From NCBI GenBank assembly GCA_025331445.1, contig JAIWNE010000023.1:1-64000 (forward strand): a stretch of DNA of 64,000 bases, written 5' to 3'. The notes under the pieces are model-generated. The model saw only the letters and a program-made list of their open reading frames with translations. It was not told where the DNA came from and did not search any database. Shown piece by piece: positions 36,380 through 46,994 of the stretch. This DNA comes from Blakeslea trispora. Taxonomy: Eukaryota; Mucoromycota; Mucoromycetes; Mucorales; Choanephoraceae. Each line of letters starts with the position of its first letter. Position 1 is the first letter of the stretch. The position numbers and the translations under genes are program-made.

Positions 36380-36760
36380 GTGGACATAGTGTTCCACAAA
36401 TTCAAACCACAGTGAATGATGTCTTTATTACCAAATTCTAAAAGTAAAAGTGATGGCAAAATATTTTTCGGGATTAGAGTAGCTATGGTTTATGAAGGAC
36501 TTATTAAGACAATACTTAAGGTAGACAAGGGTCATATTCTGATTGAAGATAGTACAATTGTTTAATGCTCGATGTTGTCAAAGAAAAAGTAGCATGGAAT
36601 TAAGGTGATGGATTGACCTGCTCAGTCGCCTGACTTGAGCCCTATCGAGAGTTCGTAGAGGTTGATGAATAAGCAATTACAAGATGAGTGTAAGAAACTG
36701 GGTGGTCGTCAATGAAGATTTACACCTATGACATACAAAGAAGTGAACAGGAACCATAAA
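36380..36760 (+). pseudogene. Tc1/mariner transposase remnant (C-terminal catalytic part)
   Basis: In one plus-strand frame the decayed sequence reads GHILIEDSTIV, then HGIKVMD-stop-PAQSPDLSPIESS, then stop-RLMNKQLQDECKK. It aligns with the second and third catalytic blocks of Tc1 transposases (MEDNAxxH ... WPAQSPDxNPIENxW), also present in the intact copy at 54684-55691. Both conserved Trp codons have become stops (TGA, TAG), and another stop follows the EDSTIV block. The N-terminal helix-turn-helix and first Asp block are missing between here and the left repeat. Confidence 0.7.
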
Positions 36761-37283
36761 AAAACATAGGATCCTTAACAGAAGTTTAGGAAGTTATGAA
36801 AACCAAGAGAGGAAAGTAGACGAAGGCAGACGAAAGAAAAGAAAAAGAATGTACCTAAGAAAGCACTTAAGAAATTAGTTCTGCTTATCAAAATCGTCCC
36901 AGGAACAATTGTAATCTTGTACTTTTGCTAGCCTTTAGTTTTTGCTCCTTTACTCAAGTCTTTGAATTGATGCTGTGGCTTCTACTTTCTTCTTGTTCAT
37001 TTAAACTTCAACTTATTGATACAAGGATATGAAGTTACGCTAACTATAATTCCAACATTGCTGTTAAAGTCTGATCAGTTTATTTAGATCAAGAAGTTAC
37101 AGGTCAGTTTGCCTAAAGGTTGGCTTTGCAAGCAGCCAAGTAAACAGAAACAACTAAACCTAGTCCTGATACACACTTGGTCCACTTCTCCAGTCGCGAA
37201 ACTGAAACTTAGGGAGGGTAATCGCAGCTGCTAGACGTAGTTCGAGAAAAAAGAACCAGGTGGAAGAATTTATTAAATTAAAT

Positions 37284-38187
37284 TCATGGTTTGGATGGAA
37301 GATTGTGGGTCGTGTCTACCACAATTGCCGTATGGCTCACTCCGACCTCGGATGTGGTTCTGTTTTCCGTTGATTGAAAAATTCGTTCAGTCATCTGCTT
37401 GCCTGCTTCATGTCGGTTGGGTGGTCTGAAGTAGTAGTCTTCGACTGTATTGGAATTTTGACTCCAATTAATATGAGTCTTTACTTCTTGAAATGTTGCA
37501 CCTTTCATGATCGCTTCTGTGCTTGCAGCTGCTCTCAACGAGTGTGCTTTATAGATTTCAGTGTTGATGCCGGCTTCTTTCATTCAGTTTCCAATTGTCT
37601 TTGGTGATACAGGCCCCTTTTCTTTGTCACCCGAAGACAAATGAGTCAAGAACAAAGTATGGTCTTCGTTCAGCGTTCGTCGGAACTCCTTTGTCTTGTC
37701 AACAAACCTCCATAGCGTTCTCACAGGACACACCTTTTTTTCTCCAATTACGCCAAGTTTTGATTGTTTAGAGTCAATTTCTTTTGGGCTTCTTGCGAGT
37801 AAAGTCACACCCTTGACTTCATAATTATCATCTACTTGAAACTTCACATCTCGGTATTGTAAGGTACCCATATCCGATCGTGGTCTCCACATAGTAGCGA
37901 TTGTCAACAACATGAGTCTTTAATTGTAGCCTTTGTAAAGGCAGCTTGTCATCTTCATCCCAGTTACGTATCATATTCAAGACAGGCTCAACAGAGTAAA
38001 CCTCCTTGTTACTGTTTCTCAATCTTGGATCCTTTCGTCGTTTGGCCTTAAAAAATTGTATTATTCCCTCGTTGGATGCTATGGGTGGTTTATCAGGGTG
38101 AGTTACTCGGTATACGGACGCTATTGCTGATCGCATGGTATTCAAATGTTGAGAGGAGAATTGGTTATGATCTACAAGATATTCTTA
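37284..38187 (-). pseudogene. Tyrosine recombinase (Crypton/DIRS-type) pseudogene
   Basis: Minus-strand pieces: 37828-38187 (core-binding part, FSSQHLNTMRSAIASVYRV and IIQFFKAKRRKDPR), 37584-37913 (start of the catalytic domain, LLTIATMWRPRSDMGTLQYR, with the first catalytic Arg) and 37284-37583 (HSLRAAASTEAIMKGATFQE with the H-x-x-R box, then HINWSQNSNTVEDYYFRP with the nucleophile Tyr). The first two pieces are joined by a frameshift near 37916 and the last two by a TGA at about 37583. The residues seen are those of eukaryotic-type tyrosine recombinases from mobile elements. Upstream of 38187 only stops are found, so the N-terminus is lost too. No partner reverse transcriptase is visible, which leans to a Crypton. 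Confidence 0.75.
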
Positions 38188-38321
38188 TGAATATCGGTCA
38201 ACATATTAAAAAGTTACCATCAGCTTAAATTCGAGTTGTAAAAAAACAGACTTGAAACAAAATTCACTCATACACGGATAATGAGCTTTGAACAGCAACA
38301 AATCATGAGCTATAGACCAGC

Positions 38322-38458
38322 TGGGAGGGGACTTGTGGGAGGGTCGTTCTTTCCCCTCACGCAAAGTCATCATTAGTTAGGAGCCGCTGATTGAGCTTAA
38401 GCCAGCTGGGAGGGGGTCCGAAGGGGAGGGACAACCCTCCCTCTCATGCGAAGCCCGT
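38322..38458. repeat. Imperfect tandem duplication of a GC-rich 50-60-bp unit
   Basis: Two units start with CCAGCTGGGAGGGG (about 38326 and 38403). Each runs through a GGGAGGG block into CCCTC and CACGC/CATGCGAAG. They are GC-rich in an AT-rich region and lie inside the 3.0-kb mobile element, so they may be subterminal repeats of the inserted recombinase element. Confidence 0.5.
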
Positions 38459-39226
38459 GTGATTCTCTCAACACTTGGTATACTAGAAACATCACAAGAG
38501 ACTTGAGCAATGCACCTTCCATATGATTCACTAGTGTTTCAATAAAGTGTGTTTGCTCTCATTGTACTGCTCTGATGTGAATCAGGGAAAGAGTTTCTGG
38601 CAGGGGTAGGATTCATCCTTTGTTTCAATTGTGCTATTGTAAGGGTAAGTCAATTTTAAGTCCTTTGCAACTAGCACCATTAGAAGTTGCAGATCTTCTC
38701 AAACGAGCACTAACCTTTCCAAACAGTTTCGAAGTGTATTAAAACCTACGATTACTATTTAAGCTTCACTTCAGTTGTTGTAAACCTTGATCCATACTTT
38801 GCTAATAGCTAAAGTGGCTCCTACACTTTTCGACTTCAGGGCAGTCCATGTCATTCGATTGAATCTGCTATTTCCTTAGATAATTCGAGTCTTAAATTTG
38901 CACAAAGTTTTATTTTTTATAGCGAGGATTAATTGTTGCTTTTGAAAGACTCACTCATATTTGATCCCACGTGATTTAGCTATGAACCAATTATCAGGAT
39001 AAGCTCAAGTCTTTTTCACTGCCCCGGGACACATGTTTTTTTTTACCGAAGCGACGGTTTAAGATACACGAAGCGTAGCGAAGGGGTTGTTTTATTACCG
39101 CAATGGAGGTTTAGATTGTAATATGCTTGTATGGCATAAATTTTCCTTTTTTATTAATTATCTGAGAATAAAAGCGCGGCTAGAGAGCCATTAACCACAT
39201 CCTCTGTCTTCGTTTCGCCAACTTGG

Positions 39227-39265
39227 CCATTTTTGTGAAAACGCCAATTTCCATAGGCTTGACTG
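39227..39265 (-). repeat. Right terminal inverted repeat of the 3.0-kb element
   Basis: On the minus strand it starts CAGTCAAGCCTATGGAAATT and continues GGCGTTTTCACAAAAAT; TA follows at 39266-39267. It pairs with 36266-36304. Confidence 0.85.
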
Positions 39266-39267
39266 TA

Positions 39268-39584
39268 AAAAAAACACCCAAATGAAATGTGTTAACTCCA
39301 ATGCTTTCCGTAGGTTCAAGTTTTTTTTTTCTTTCATAGATAAGTTTCTGTATTGTTTTACTTTTCTTATTGTACCCAATGCCTTCTTCCTTTTTTTTTT
39401 ATCTCTCTCCTTGATATTCCTTTCATTCGTTCCTATCCATGCTGTTGAATTGTCTGAATTTCAAGTCCATTGAGTGTGCATAAGCAAGAAAAAAAAAAAC
39501 TAAAAATTGGATCAGCCAGCAGTCATAAGGGTCCTCCTTTTTTCTTTCCTTTTTTTTTTTTACTTGTATATTATTATTTCTATC
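39268..39584. other. Intergenic, upstream of the R-E-x-W repeat protein
   Basis: T-rich leader and promoter DNA. No TATA box is obvious and no gene is seen. Confidence 0.45.
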
Positions 39585-40649
39585 ATGAATCAAGAAATTC
39601 GATATACGCTTGTAGAATATAACAATACCATCTATCAAATACCAATCAGATATCTAGAGGGAGAGCATGTTATTCTGTTGATTGATGTTCAGTCACTTAT
39701 ACCAAACACAACTGCCCTGTTAACTAACTTTAAGCTACTACCATTCAAACTCGACTCAAACCATTCCGTAGTCGTACCAAAACGAGTCGTCATCAACGAT
39801 CTAGACCTTGCTCAAACTACAGTGTGGCAGGCTCATGTGCCCGACGTTCATCATGCTACTGTTCAGTCAACTGTGATCGAGATGCAGATCAAGATGGATC
39901 AGCTCTGTTCTAAACTGGATCGTTTAGTCTCTTCACTCTCTTCATCTGGACATTATGTTGCCGATGTGCTGGATGAGTCCAACAGTCAGAGAACCACTGT
40001 ATCCGATGGCAGTCTAGAGGAGCCTCACACGGGAGCATTTCCTCTGCTGATGCCTGTCCATCGTTCTTCTCCGGAAGAACCAACGACTCAATCCTATCAT
40101 TCTGATGGTAGCGATACCTCCTCGGGTTCAAATAGTAGTCCTCCTCCTGCCTTCTCCATACCAACCTCTTCATCTTCTTCTAATCAACATCATGTACAGC
40201 GCTCAGTATCAGACGCTGATAATGAAGGTCGCTCTCAGCATGAGGCACCTCCTTCTTATGAAACCTCAGTGTTGAGTACAATTAAATCGTTGAATGATAA
40301 ATTACGCATATACGAGTCACATATATCCAACAGGCATAAGTCGCCTAAATGGTTAGCCAAAAGAGAAGAGTGGTTGTCTCGAGAACCGAGTAGCATTGAC
40401 CAAATTGCCTATCAGCTAGTTCAACTTGAGATGGCTCTTTTATGGACAGCAGTATCTGAGGCATGGATTCAAGAAAGAGAGACTTGGCTTACATTAGTAG
40501 CTAGCTCACAATCAGAGCGACATTTGGCAGGTGCTATTATCAATCTAGAAAGACATACACTTGTGATGGATGAAGAGTGGGCATCTATTCGAGAAAGATG
40601 GATTCGTGAGTTGCTTGAGATGGTTGTATTACCCCTGAGCCATGGCTAA
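39585..40649 (+). CDS. Unknown protein with Ser-rich middle and duplicated R-E-x-W module
   Basis: I start it at the ATG at 39585 (MNQEIRYTLVEYNN) because the frame upstream has no ATG and is a T-tract leader. This gives 354 residues with no intron. The N-terminal 100 residues look folded (TIYQIPIRYLEGEHVILLID, LLTNFKLLPFKLDSN). A short amphipathic helix follows (TVIEMQIKMDQLCSKLDRLV), then about 100 residues of Ser/Pro/His-rich linker. The C-terminus holds two related units, REEWLSREPSS ... AYQLVQLEMALLW ... AW and RETWLTLVASS ... AGAIINLERHTLV ... EW, then RERW. I do not recognise the family. The soluble, multi-part layout suggests a regulatory or adaptor protein, unproven. Confidence 0.75.
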   Translation: MNQEIRYTLVEYNNTIYQIPIRYLEGEHVILLIDVQSLIPNTTALLTNFKLLPFKLDSNHSVVVPKRVVINDLDLAQTTVWQAHVPDVHHATVQSTVIEMQIKMDQLCSKLDRLVSSLSSSGHYVADVLDESNSQRTTVSDGSLEEPHTGAFPLLMPVHRSSPEEPTTQSYHSDGSDTSSGSNSSPPPAFSIPTSSSSSNQHHVQRSVSDADNEGRSQHEAPPSYETSVLSTIKSLNDKLRIYESHISNRHKSPKWLAKREEWLSREPSSIDQIAYQLVQLEMALLWTAVSEAWIQERETWLTLVASSQSERHLAGAIINLERHTLVMDEEWASIRERWIRELLEMVVLPLSHG

Positions 40650-40767
40650 TTTAGTTGTATTACAATAATAATAAAAAAGAGATGTTTATTTTTTTTAATA
40701 GAGACAAATAAAAGGAGGAGGAAGGAGGAGGGGGATTTTGAATAATAAATAAAAAAAAAAAAGACAG

Positions 40768-42386
40768 CTAAGTGCTTAAACATGCTGCGTCTTTATCTTT
40801 GGACCACATCTTTATCCAATCAATGGCCAAAGCAGGCTGATTTCCTTTACCCCAAGTAGGTAACCATGTCTTTTTTGCATCATAAAATCGGTTCATAGCC
40901 AATGTGTCACTGTTCTTCCATGGTTTGCTTGGATGATCTTTCCAGTATCCATTCACTCCACCTACAGCCAAATTCAAGATCAGATAGAACTCTTGATCAA
41001 AGGGTGCTCCAATGTCGCCTTCTCTCCAGGGATTCATAATGCTCTTGTCAAACTGGCCTCTCTCCCAAGCTGTTCTATCGAAATTCACTTCTAATACGGT
41101 ATTGTCGTCCACATAGGTACGGATGCCTTCCTCTGACCATTCCATACCATAAGTATGGAAATCATCTGCCCAACTCTCACTGTCTGTTGAGCGTAATTCG
41201 TTGTGTGTCAAGTTGTATCGATTGAGCTCAAAAAAGGGTCCCCAATGTAGAGTAGATGAGACAACAGAAGAATTACCAAATGGGAACGCTTCATTACCAT
41301 AACCTTCCAACTAGTAAGAAAAAAAAATCAGTAAACATCATGACACCCTATACCTTCTCTTTTTTTTTTTCATTACTACTGACAATATCAATTTCACCTA
41401 ATCATTTGTCAAGCAAACAAAAAAAAAAAATAAGTTTAGATCATTGATATCTTTTTTTCTCTCTCTCTCTCTCTCTCTCTTTGTTGCTTACCACTTGCTG
41501 GCCATGCTCCATAGGCATTATATTTGGGCAACATCCAAATGGCAGGCCTGTAGATTTGTTTTGTATTAGATCATACAATGAATTGTTTGTATACTCTAGG
41601 TTCATACCATAACCAATCACCTTGAGGAAGACGTGCCCTCACTTCAACCTTTCCATAGCGAAGTGTCACTGAGTTAATACTTCTGATTCGGGCTGATTGA
41701 ATAGGATTTAGGTAATTGCCATTGGCTGCTTGTCCTGATGACCTTTCACAACCTGTCAAAAAGAAAAAGAAGTTTCAATATTTGTCTCTATATACTTATT
41801 GATCAGCCAAAAAAAAAAAGAATGTGTATTTACCGAAATCGGAATTATCTATGACGAAATTGATCTATTGTTAGCTATAGGAATACACAATGGGGGGTTG
41901 ATCTTGTTTGTACCTGTGCAATCCGAGGCAGGCTGACCAGAATACAGGCTGATTTTTCCTCCATTTTTGACAGCTTGTTCACCAATGGTATCAGCAGTCA
42001 AGGTAGGCTTTAAATATAATACACCATCTTCTACAAAACTGTTGGATCGGTTGTTGGTATAATATTGAAACTCCCAATTTCCTCCTCCTGCCAATGTGAT
42101 TTCATGCTATCATTTTTTTTTTCATAAAAGTAATAGGTAAATGATCCAACTGAGTATATTCTTTTAGAAAGGAATCCAATTACTTTACTTGCCAAGTCTT
42201 TAGATTAAATGTATTGAATTGATCTTCAAAAACCAAGCAGTATTTGGAACCATTTTGTGCTGCTTTCAATGTTTTAGATTTACTTGATTTAAAAGAAACA
42301 GCTTTTAGCTGTTCGAAATCTTTGTATTCAAAACCAATGACTAGAGCAGGTAAAACTGCTAGATAAATGATTGAAAGTGTCACCAT
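40768..42386 (-). CDS. Secreted GH16-family glucanase (beta-1,3-glucanase/glucan-binding type), 7 exons
   Basis: Exons (minus) 42189-42386, 41914-42106, 41834-41848, 41608-41752, 41492-41547, 41394-41407 and 40768-41310 total 1164 nt, 387 residues, open. It has a signal peptide (MVTLSIIYLAVLPALVIGF). Family features: LVFEDQFNTFNLKTWQ, EITLAGGGNWEFQYYTNNRS, SINSVTLRYGKVEVRARLPQ, WPAIWMLPKYNAYGAWPASG, the catalytic box GEIDILEGYGN (E-x-D-x-x-E, near residue 205), HTYGMEWSEEGIRTYVDD and FYLILNLAVGG. All three catalytic carboxylates are present, unlike catalytically dead insect glucan-binding relatives. Likely role: hydrolysis or remodelling of beta-1,3-glucan outside the cell. The catalytic box is spliced from a 14-nt exon and the following exon. 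The ATG is followed by no in-frame alternative nearby. Confidence 0.92.
41394..41407 (-). other. 14-nt microexon encoding the GH16 catalytic E-I-D
   Basis: GTGAAATTGATATT on the minus strand lies between an AG acceptor (ATTAG) and a GTCAGT donor. Joined to neighbours it reads A-S-G-E-I-D-I-L-E-G-Y-G. Any other donor here (for example GTAATG eight bases on) breaks the frame or the catalytic motif. Confidence 0.8.
41458..41480. repeat. CT microsatellite inside a GH16 intron
   Basis: A run of about 11 CT units lies in the intron directly downstream (minus strand) of the exon ending at 41492, close to its donor. On the coding strand it is a GA repeat. Confidence 0.8.
41834..41848 (-). other. 15-nt microexon in the GH16 gene
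   Basis: ATAATTCCGATTTCG on the minus strand is bounded by CATAG and GTAAAT. It supplies D-N-S-D-F-G between DCT and CERSSG. The frame is open only with this exon. Confidence 0.75.
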
Positions 42387-45300
42387 TGTAGTTTATCAAG
42401 ACAGAAAAGAGCAAAAGAATAGGAAGCTCATCCTTTGTCTTTTCTCTCTTTTTTTTTTGAGAAATTAAATCTAAATAAATAAAAAAAAGACCCTCTCTTT
42501 TTAACTATCGTCATTCCCCAATTGAATTAGTTTCCGAGTATTATCTAATTTAGACATTTACTAGCATACCAATTGATATAAAACACTATGAAGAACAATA
42601 GGAATGATAGTTTGTACTGCAATTACCCCCCCCCTTAAAAAGACTAGATCAACCTATAAGCCCTATCAGCGCTGAATTTCAGGAACGCAACAAAATTATA
42701 TAAATAGAAACAAATTGAACCATCAGATTCTTTTTTTTTTTTGTAAAGAATAATGATTAATATAGTTTACTTGGTTTGTTCATCCTATTATACTATACAT
42801 AGCAAGATTAACTTGCTTTACCTAACGATACATGGCAGCTTATATCATGATCCTTTGCACCAGCCTTTACACACACCTCACAACATCTTGTTGGTTTTGT
42901 TCAGTGAGACTTTTCATACATTTAAGAACTTAATCAGCATCCTAATACTGAAACACAATACTTGTGATTTTTTGACTGAGGTCTGATCAGTAGTTTGTCA
43001 AATTGATTTATAGAGGTTCTACTCAAAGTGTATCAACTAGTTGACTTTGAAGAAGAAGAGAAAACCAACTCTCTCTCTCTCTCTCTCTCTCTATTTTTTT
43101 GGGCCATCATCCTCATAAACACAATTGAATGAGTACACCTAATTTGCATTATTCTTTCTTGTCACCACCACCGTCAAATTACCATAATCCCTCAACAAAG
43201 TGAACCTGATTCAATGGCAGGAACAAAGTAGATGCATTCTATGACAACTCGATTTAATGATTGAATTCTCCAACCTCTTTTGCCCCTTATTATAAAATCG
43301 AGGTTCAACCGTAATATAGTGAAGTTGTACAAAAACTAGACATCTTCAAAAGAAAAACTAACACACGTTACTTTTTCTCAATCTATTTAGAAAGCAAACA
43401 AAGGCACAAGTTAAATGTGCTGTAATTGCTATAAACGTGGCTGTCGTTTAAGGACGAACAACATGAACAAAAGCCTGTCCTGTCTTTATCAATTCGTATG
43501 TGCTTCATCTTCTTGATTTGCGATATCGAAAAAAAAATAGGTGATCGATTAGATCTAGAAAATTGCTGAAAACAACTCAATCAAGGTTTCTCTTTCCTTT
43601 TATTTCCGAAAGAGTGATGTTGTAAAGGCAACTATTTTTGCTTCAATCGACGATCTCTCATTCATTCAAGAATATACATTCCCTCTTCAAATGATTTTTT
43701 TCTATCAACAAGGAGTAAGAGAGAGAGAAAAATCAAAAACTGGTTAATCTCGATAGTTAAGGTTAGACCAATTCCCGTTTTGTTACTGTGAAGGCAGTTG
43801 CATGTATTGTGAATTCATTTGAAAAAAAAAACAACCTCTACGGTTACCCACTATGTTATTTAACATGGATCGTAATGTTTCAAACAGCAATACAGACTAT
43901 ACAAAAGTTGCATACCACATTCGACATTTCTGTCCCTCACTCAGCTAGAGAATCAGCCCATTTCGATGGCTTGAGAGCAAGTATTACTTGGTTCAATTAC
44001 AGAACTCTTATCATTTCTCATTCTCAAAGAGCCATCCAAATTGGCTAGAGTAAATGAGTTGATAAGCCATATAAAAAAAGAAACACCTGTGAAATTGTAC
44101 TTTTTTCCTTTATCTGTCTATTTATTTGATTCACAACAGTGAAGCCTAACCATTTATGCCCTGTTTGAACTTCTCAATTGATCGCTGCTACAACAGTCGC
44201 TTTTATCTAAGAATGCTCATGTTCTTGAGAAATGACACTCTTATATTAAATACTCTTAAATGGAATGACGTTTTGTTGCTTAAAGCGATACAAGTTCAAA
44301 GGGATTGGTACTCTAATATTATATACTCTTATATCAAATAGCTCTTGAATCGAGCGACTTTTGCAGCCTTTCATGCGCCTCCAATAAGACTTCTTCAACA
44401 TGACACATTCAGATAGCTTTGGACTCGTGTAGCTACACATCTTAAGTTTAGTTGGTACATCTTTATGAATGCTTTGGGCCTTGATTTAGAACTAAATTTG
44501 GTGATAGAAAAGATATAGTTTGTGTCTCATAGCCAGCTAAAAGAGTCTTGTATCTTTTTCATCTCAACACATTAAATCTCTCAAGATGAGATCGGAGGAC
44601 AAGTGCCTAAAGTCTTTTTTTTTATCTTGTTGTATTTCTTATAAAGCTTATCATTTATGCTAGATAACTTTCTATTGAATAACCTGAAGTTTTTGAAAGA
44701 TATGTAAAATTTTGTTAAAAAGAATTGAGGAATTACTTGCTTTTTTTAAACAAATTGAATGTGTGAGGATTTCTGTAGTTTACGTTCTCTTCTTTTCGTA
44801 TACTGTTTTTCCCTCAAGATAGTTTCATTGAGACCAACACTAAAGCATGTTTTGTGATTCATAAATAGTATAAATGGTTTGTTTTAAAGCAAGTATTTAG
44901 TTAAGCAAAAGAATGTGCCATATAAAATATATTTGAAAAACAGTAATCGATAGTATTTTGTTGTATGCAATACAGTATTTATTGCTTCATTCGTATTCAT
45001 TGAATTGTAAACGAGTACAAATGATATAAAGACAGAGAGAGAGAGAGAGATAAAGAACATTGATTCATAGAATGTTGTAGCTACTGACTCACGTTGAGTG
45101 ATGAAAGGAAATACATTCTTAAAGTGAAGCAGTTGTCTTTCCTTTAATTCTTTTAGATAAGATGTCAACATAAGCACAAGGCATCAAGAAGAGGTTTAGC
45201 ATTGAGATTTAAGGAAGTATAATACCAAAAAGCATCAAGAAAGAGTGTTTAGAAGGCATTGTTTGTGTAGTGAATATATCCAATAGCTCAATAGAAAGTA

Positions 45301-46056
45301 AATGACCTGCAATGAACTCCTCCTGCTCTCTTTCTTCCCTTCTTTAGGGTAAAGTCATGACATATAAGGAAATTCAGATTTTCTTTATTGTTGATTTGTT
45401 GTTTACAGGAAGTGAAATCTTTGTTGTCTATTAAAAAAAAAGGGTACCTTTTTTTTTTAATCTCTCAATTACTCTTTTTTTTTGGCCCACTCATTTATTT
45501 TTTCTTAGATCATCGATGTCACTTTGTGGTCAACTTTATTATACTTTATTTAGAAAAAACTAACACGAAATAACAAACAATTGAATACAGATAGAATCAA
45601 AACTCTTGTATTTGTTAAATGGTCATGATAAGTCTATTTTACAATCTAAACAATAGACTTTTTTTTTCTTTTTGTATTTTTGGTTGATGACCTTGGAGTC
45701 GCAACTGTCAATTTGCATTTGGCGGAGGGGGGAATGGTAGAAACATAGGCTATAAAGACAATTGCAGTAGTTAAATAAAGGGGCCTTTTAAAAAAAGAAG
45801 AATCATTGATGTCTAATGGTTGCACATATAAACAGTTTGATCAAAAACGGAAATAATAGACAACTTGTCAATAAACAATCGACAGAAAAAAAAGAAAAAG
45901 GAAGAAAATCCCACTCAATTTTAGTATGACAGAATTGATAACAAAAAAAGTCAAAACAACAAATTGAGCAAGTGAATCATAATTTGTCTCTCTTTTTTTT
46001 TTTCTCTCTCTCTCTTTTTTCGTTTTTCTTTTTGATTTTCTTTATTGTTGCTAAAG
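42387..46056. other. Gene-poor region, 3.7 kb, with dinucleotide repeats
   Basis: I find no supported gene. Features: a run of C at about 42626-42635, a (CT)n tract at about 43070-43092, a (GA)n tract at about 45034-45050, and many short unsupported open stretches (for example 42753-42986, 44884-45177). The DNA is AT-rich and may carry old repeats without visible ends. The last 100 bases are a pyrimidine-rich promoter/leader of the Zn2Cys6 gene. Confidence 0.5.
43070..43092. repeat. CT dinucleotide microsatellite
   Basis: About ten CT units in intergenic DNA. Confidence 0.8.
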
Positions 46057-46994
46057 ATGTATGAACCCCACCCAGACACAACCACCACAAACGATAAACA
46101 TTCCTTTCCCGAGCCAAACACATATGATTATGCTTCACAACTTATGTTTGATGCCAATGCATTTGCTACATTGACACATTCTCCAATGGATATCAATACA
46201 GCCTATTTGGACTTTTTTCAACAACAGCGACAACAACACCAGCAACAACACCAGCAACAGCAACAACAACACCCATCACAGCCACGATCTCAACCTCATC
46301 CATCACCACAGCATCAACAGCATCAACAGCAGCAACAACAACAGCAACAACAACAAGAATCGTTTGAAATGTTACGCTACCAAACTGCTATGCAACAATC
46401 ACACGATTATGCATCTTCCTGTTCATCCAACACCACACCGCCTGCCACTTACCCTTCATTACAGGTGAGAGGACAATAAATAAGCAAAATTGGCATGAAT
46501 TGACCAAAACTCACTCCTATTTCATTCATTAGACTTCAAGCTATCCATTAAGCACTTATCCCATGATGGCCTTCCATCATCCTCACTCAGACGGTATTAA
46601 TTTAGACCCAGCTCATAGCAGTATTAGTTATCCTATTCCATACGACCATCATACGGCTGCAGCAGTTGCAGCTTATATGAACAAGGCATCTATGCCATCA
46701 CTCTCCACCTCTACATCATCCACATCGTCTCTATCGTCTTCTAATGACCGAGGACAATCCAGTCAAGTCTATGTTCGGAAGGCATGTGTCTCTTGCAAAC
46801 AGTCGCATGTTGCTTGTGATGTACAGAGACCTTGCGCGCGATGTGTCCGACTAAACAAAGCAGATACATGTGTTGATGCAGAACGAAAGAAGCGAGGCCG
46901 ACCTTGCGGTTCCAGCAAGAAAAAGAAAGAGTCTATTCAAATGGCTGCTGCTGCTGCTGCTGCTGCCGCTGCTGCCTATAAACAGTTCTTGTAG
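46057..46994 (+). CDS. Zn2Cys6 binuclear-cluster transcription factor, Gln-rich, 2 exons
   Basis: Exons 46057-46464 and 46533-46994 give 289 residues, open. The N-terminal half has several polyglutamine and Gln/His runs (from (CAA)n/(CAG)n repeats), typical of activation domains. The DNA-binding cluster is near residues 225-260: KACVSCKQSHVACD, then RPCARCVRLNKADTC, giving C-x2-C-x6-C-x5-C-x2-C-x6-C. An AT-hook-like RKKRGRPCGSSKKKK follows, then a polyalanine run near the C-terminus. This resembles the Ert1/AcuK type of short regulator with a C-terminal cluster and RGRP, but those usually also carry a PAS-like domain, which is absent here. Targets unknown; nuclear. Confidence 0.88.

Larger units (their letters stand above)
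36266..39265. mobile_element. Decayed 3.0-kb element bounded by Tc1/mariner-type inverted repeats, containing a broken tyrosine recombinase
   Basis: The ends are inverted repeats beginning CAGTCAA (36266-36304 and 39227-39265), flanked on both sides by TA (36264-36265 and 39266-39267), the Tc1/mariner target duplication. Next to the left end lies a decayed Tc1 transposase C-terminus on the plus strand. The middle holds a minus-strand tyrosine recombinase with a frameshift and an in-frame stop. The most economical reading is a Tc1/mariner copy that lost its N-terminal half and received a second, tyrosine-recombinase element (Crypton- or DIRS-like). An alternative is mobilisation of the recombinase gene as cargo between mariner ends. 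The inner boundaries of the second element are not visible. Confidence 0.75.

Noticed and set aside
40768..42386. Catalytically dead glucan-binding (GNBP-like) interpretation with E-I-D-I-V-S
   Set aside because: That reading arises only if the intron after E-I-D-I is partly translated. The GTCAGT donor keeps the frame and yields the complete E-I-D-I-L-E box.
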